From NCBI GenBank assembly GCA_037440065.1, contig JBBIUV010000018.1:310001-374000 (forward strand): a DNA stretch of 64,000 nt, read 5' to 3'. The notes below the pieces were generated by a model that was not told the origin of the DNA, did not search any database, and worked only from the letters and a program-made list of their open reading frames with translations. Source of the DNA: UBA1563 sp037440065 (GTDB lineage Bacteria; Bacteroidota; Ignavibacteria; Ignavibacteriales; Ignavibacteriaceae). Positions 61,992 to 64,000 of the stretch are shown here, piece after piece. Made by a program: the position numbers and the translations under genes. Numbering within the stretch: position 1 is the first letter of the stretch; each line of letters starts with the position of its first letter.

Positions 61992-63446
61992 ATGTTTTTA
62001 GAAGGAATTATTAACGTCCTCTTAATTGAAGATGAAGATTTTGATGTAAGGCGCGTTCAAAACACGATCAAACCGTTTTCCGATCAAATAAAGATTGGTA
62101 AAATTGTTTCGGACGGGAAGGGAGCTCTTGAATTACTTAAAGAGAAAAGTGAACGATTTGATCTGGTGATAATGGATTTTCAAATCGCCGGCGGATTGAT
62201 GGGAGAGGAGCTGATTCATAAAATAAAAGAAGTTGATTCCGCGCTGCAAATTATTGTTGTAACAAAGATGACGATAAATATTTCCGACTATGCATTCGCA
62301 AATAAATTGATGAAAGCCGGAGCGTTTTGGTACTGCACAAAATATCCGGGAGACATTGAAGAATTTATTTATCAACCTACCGATTTTATCATCAGTATTT
62401 TTAACGCTTTTGAGAAAAGAAAATTAGAACTCGAGCGCTTGCGCGTTAACCAAAAGTTAGTTCGCAATGTTGAAGAAACATTAGAACAAAAACGGATGGT
62501 GGGAGAATCTCCCGAAATTGTTAAACTGAAAGAACAAATAGCAAAGTGTGCACAAAGCACAATCAACGTTCTTATTCGTGGCGCTTCCGGTACAGGCAAA
62601 GAACTTGTTGCGTATAACATTCATTATAACAGTGCCAGAAATCTTGAAAACTTTGTTATCATCAATTGCGGGAGTCTGCCGCATGATCTGGTAGAGAGTG
62701 AATTGTTCGGATACGAAAAAGGTGCGTTTACCGGTGCGGATAAAAAGAAACTCGGACTTTTTGAAGTTGCTAATAATGGAACTATTTTTCTTGATGAAGT
62801 AACCGAATTGCCGTTAGCTGCGCAAGTAAAATTACTCCGTGTCATCCAGGATGGTGAGATAGAAAAAATAGGCAGAACGGAAAAAATAAAAGTTGATGTT
62901 CGCATCCTTGCAGCTACGAACAGAAATATTGAGGAAGAAGTAAAAGCAAGACGATTTAGAGAAGATCTCTACTATCGACTTAATGTACTGCCGATTCACG
63001 TACCTGATTTGAAATACAGGAAAGGTGACATTCCGATTTTACTCGATCATTTTATGATGATCATGAGTATTGATATGATCCGTGAAAAACCGAGATTTGA
63101 AGATGATGCAATGAAATTGCTGATTGATTATGATTGGCCCGGAAATGTGCGTGAATTAAAAAATGTTGTACAACGTTTACTTTTTAATGATGAAAAAATC
63201 ATTACATTGAAAGAAGCAAAACTTGCCATCGGTAAGTATGGATTTATGGATGAACCGGTTCAACATGCAGGAGTTAATTTCGATAAAGAAAATATTTTAT
63301 CGCTTCGCGACTTGGAAGTTTTGGTCCGCCAAAAATATTTTACGTTTGTTAGAGAGAACTCAACTTCCGATACCGACGCAGCAAAAAAATTAGGACTTGC
63401 CCCGCCAAACTATTTCCGTATGGCGAAAGAATTAGGAATGAAATGA
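61992..63446 (+). CDS. Sigma-54-dependent response regulator (NtrC family)
   Basis: This 484-residue activator has a receiver domain (residues ~7-140; acidic E13-D16, phosphoacceptor D62 in LVIMDFQIAG), an AAA+ domain with Walker A GASGTGKE (197-204), the sigma-54-contacting GAFTGA (244-249) and VTELPLAAQVKLLRVIQDGE, and a Fis-like helix-turn-helix end (DAAKKLGLAPPNYFRMAKEL). It opens sigma-54 promoters when phosphorylated. AAGGAGC sits 5 bases before the ATG. It follows the kinase by 60 bases. The likely target is the promoter at 63653. Confidence 0.94.
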   Translation: MFLEGIINVLLIEDEDFDVRRVQNTIKPFSDQIKIGKIVSDGKGALELLKEKSERFDLVIMDFQIAGGLMGEELIHKIKEVDSALQIIVVTKMTINISDYAFANKLMKAGAFWYCTKYPGDIEEFIYQPTDFIISIFNAFEKRKLELERLRVNQKLVRNVEETLEQKRMVGESPEIVKLKEQIAKCAQSTINVLIRGASGTGKELVAYNIHYNSARNLENFVIINCGSLPHDLVESELFGYEKGAFTGADKKKLGLFEVANNGTIFLDEVTELPLAAQVKLLRVIQDGEIEKIGRTEKIKVDVRILAATNRNIEEEVKARRFREDLYYRLNVLPIHVPDLKYRKGDIPILLDHFMMIMSIDMIREKPRFEDDAMKLLIDYDWPGNVRELKNVVQRLLFNDEKIITLKEAKLAIGKYGFMDEPVQHAGVNFDKENILSLRDLEVLVRQKYFTFVRENSTSDTDAAKKLGLAPPNYFRMAKELGMK

Positions 63447-63483
63447 ATTGCGAGATGGGACGCAGATTCATTAAGATCGCTCA

Positions 63484-63521
63484 GGATTTTTTAGGATAAT
63501 CTTAATTGATCCTAAAAATCC
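63484..63521 (+). terminator. Hairpin after the response regulator gene
   Basis: GGATTTTTTAGGAT (63484-63497) pairs with ATCCTAAAAATCC (63509-63521) with one bulge and an 11-base loop; TTTTTTTT follows at about 63533. The stem begins in CAGGATTTTTTAGGATAATC, another intergenic-repeat wording ('cattaagatcgctcaggat'). It is a plausible terminator for the regulator operon. Confidence 0.5.
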
Positions 63522-63652
63522 GCATACAATTATTTTTTTTGCTGCAGCATTTCCCTTATTACAATAATAAACTCTGTTTTATTAGAATAATAACCAACCA
63601 ACAAAAGCGTTACCATCTTCGTTGTTTTTTCGGCAAAAGAAGTTAAATTTGG

Positions 63653-63668
63653 TGGTACTATTCTTGTT
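63653..63668 (+). promoter_or_regulatory. Sigma-54-like (-24/-12) promoter
   Basis: TGGTACTATTCTTGTT matches TGGYACR-N4-TTGCW except for T in place of G at one position and T in place of C of the -12 GC. The GG to GT spacing is 10 bases, the spacing sigma-54 needs. It lies about 40 bases before the ATG at 63709, and the activator gene is just upstream. Confidence 0.5.
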
Positions 63669-63708
63669 CTCATCAGTTAAATAATAATAAAAATTAAGAT
63701 AAGTAGTT

Positions 63709-64000
63709 ATGAATAAAAGACTAATAAAATTCGTTTTCACCGCAATTGTTTTTGCATGGACCCTTTCCCTTAACAGCAGTGCACAAACCGGAGCCTCACT
63801 TGATGCAACGCTAAGTTTTAAAACAATTAATGGAGTACATGTTCCGTTTCAAAACGGAATGCCGGTTCCTTCATACGAGAAGCAAAACAGAACTATGGTT
63901 AATTTAGCCGGAACCTGGAAAAAATTAAGATTCAATGCGAGCGATAGCATTTCTTTACTTAAAAGAGATGAAGCAGGAATGACAAGTCTTTTAGCAGAAG
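63709..64000 (+). CDS. Exported protein, probably GH2-like/sugar-binding (3' end cut off)
   Basis: Ninety-seven codons are visible. A signal peptide (MNKRLIKFVFTAIVFAWTLS ... NSSAQ) leads into FKTINGVHVPFQNGMPVPSY and then VNLAGTWKKLRFNASDSISL, which resembles the start of a GH2-type sugar-binding jelly roll (NLAGTWK...). The assignment is tentative because the catalytic part lies beyond the window. It probably depends on the sigma-54-like promoter at 63653 and the regulator before it. Confidence 0.65.
   Translation, partial: MNKRLIKFVFTAIVFAWTLSLNSSAQTGASLDATLSFKTINGVHVPFQNGMPVPSYEKQNRTMVNLAGTWKKLRFNASDSISLLKRDEAGMTSLLAE

Noticed and set aside
1..64000. CRISPR array, tRNA, rRNA or transposase genes
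   Set aside because: No regularly spaced direct repeats, no tRNA-like cloverleaf or GGTTCGAATCC segment and no DDE/serine/tyrosine recombinase text were seen.

Overview
The window is AT-rich bacterial DNA and most resembles Ignavibacteria or a close Bacteroidota/Chlorobiota relative. Four secreted proteins end in a type IX secretion (T9SS) sorting domain of the YPNPFNP...GVYFYRL...K(M/L)(I/L)LLK kind. The genome makes bacillithiol (BshA, bacilliredoxin). The promoters that can be read combine a TTGAC-like -35 with a TAnnTTTA-like -10/-7. No rRNA, tRNA, CRISPR array, transposase or phage gene was recognised. The taxonomic call is inference from these family traits.

Layout. (1) 1-4686, plus strand: 3' part of a CotH-kinase/lamin-tail T9SS protein, an orphan HlyD-like adaptor, a VTC-domain protein, a DUF4956 membrane protein and an SdiA-regulated-like lipoprotein. 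(2) 4778-6568, minus: a YgjV-like membrane/GNAT fusion with no AUG start, and BshA. (3) 6734-12315, plus: a tightly coupled run of heparinase II/III-like lyase, PfkB sugar kinase, RmlD-like reductase and a secreted GH13 amylase. (4) 12457-22201, plus: a DUF5916 outer-membrane protein, a CSLREA/beta-helix T9SS protein, a decayed gene fragment and a membrane sulfatase/phosphoethanolamine-transferase-like enzyme. (5) 22321-24948, minus: an arsenic operon arsR-arsM-arsC-acr3 with a clear promoter and operator. (6) 25149-31894, minus: sufB-C-D-S-U, a DUF59 (SufT-like) gene, a bacilliredoxin and an Rrf2 regulator, making an Fe-S assembly operon with a likely feedback regulator at its end. (7) 32279-39899, plus: four secreted glycoside hydrolases (frameshifted GH5, trehalase-like, GH15-like with a GH2-like front domain, GH3 with PA14). 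(8) 39994-56538, minus: a TPR lipoprotein and two giant T9SS proteins of 3014 and 2218 residues built from about 95-residue 'PNGGE...W' repeats and LamG domains. (9) 57232-64000, plus: a PpiC-type foldase, a membrane-anchored solute-binding protein, a sensor kinase, a sigma-54 activator, then a sigma-54-like promoter in front of a secreted, probably sugar-binding or GH2-like gene cut by the window end.

Together the genes suggest a polysaccharide-degrading heterotroph that exports large adhesive or enzymatic proteins by T9SS, senses an extracytoplasmic ligand with a binding-protein-linked two-component system, and protects its thiol and Fe-S chemistry with bacillithiol and arsenic detoxification. 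The most distinctive parts are the CotH/HlyD/VTC/DUF4956 cluster, the sensor-to-sigma-54-promoter module at the right end, the Suf operon with built-in bacilliredoxin and Rrf2 genes, and the two giant repeat proteins. Several intergenic spacers carry short word-like repeats.
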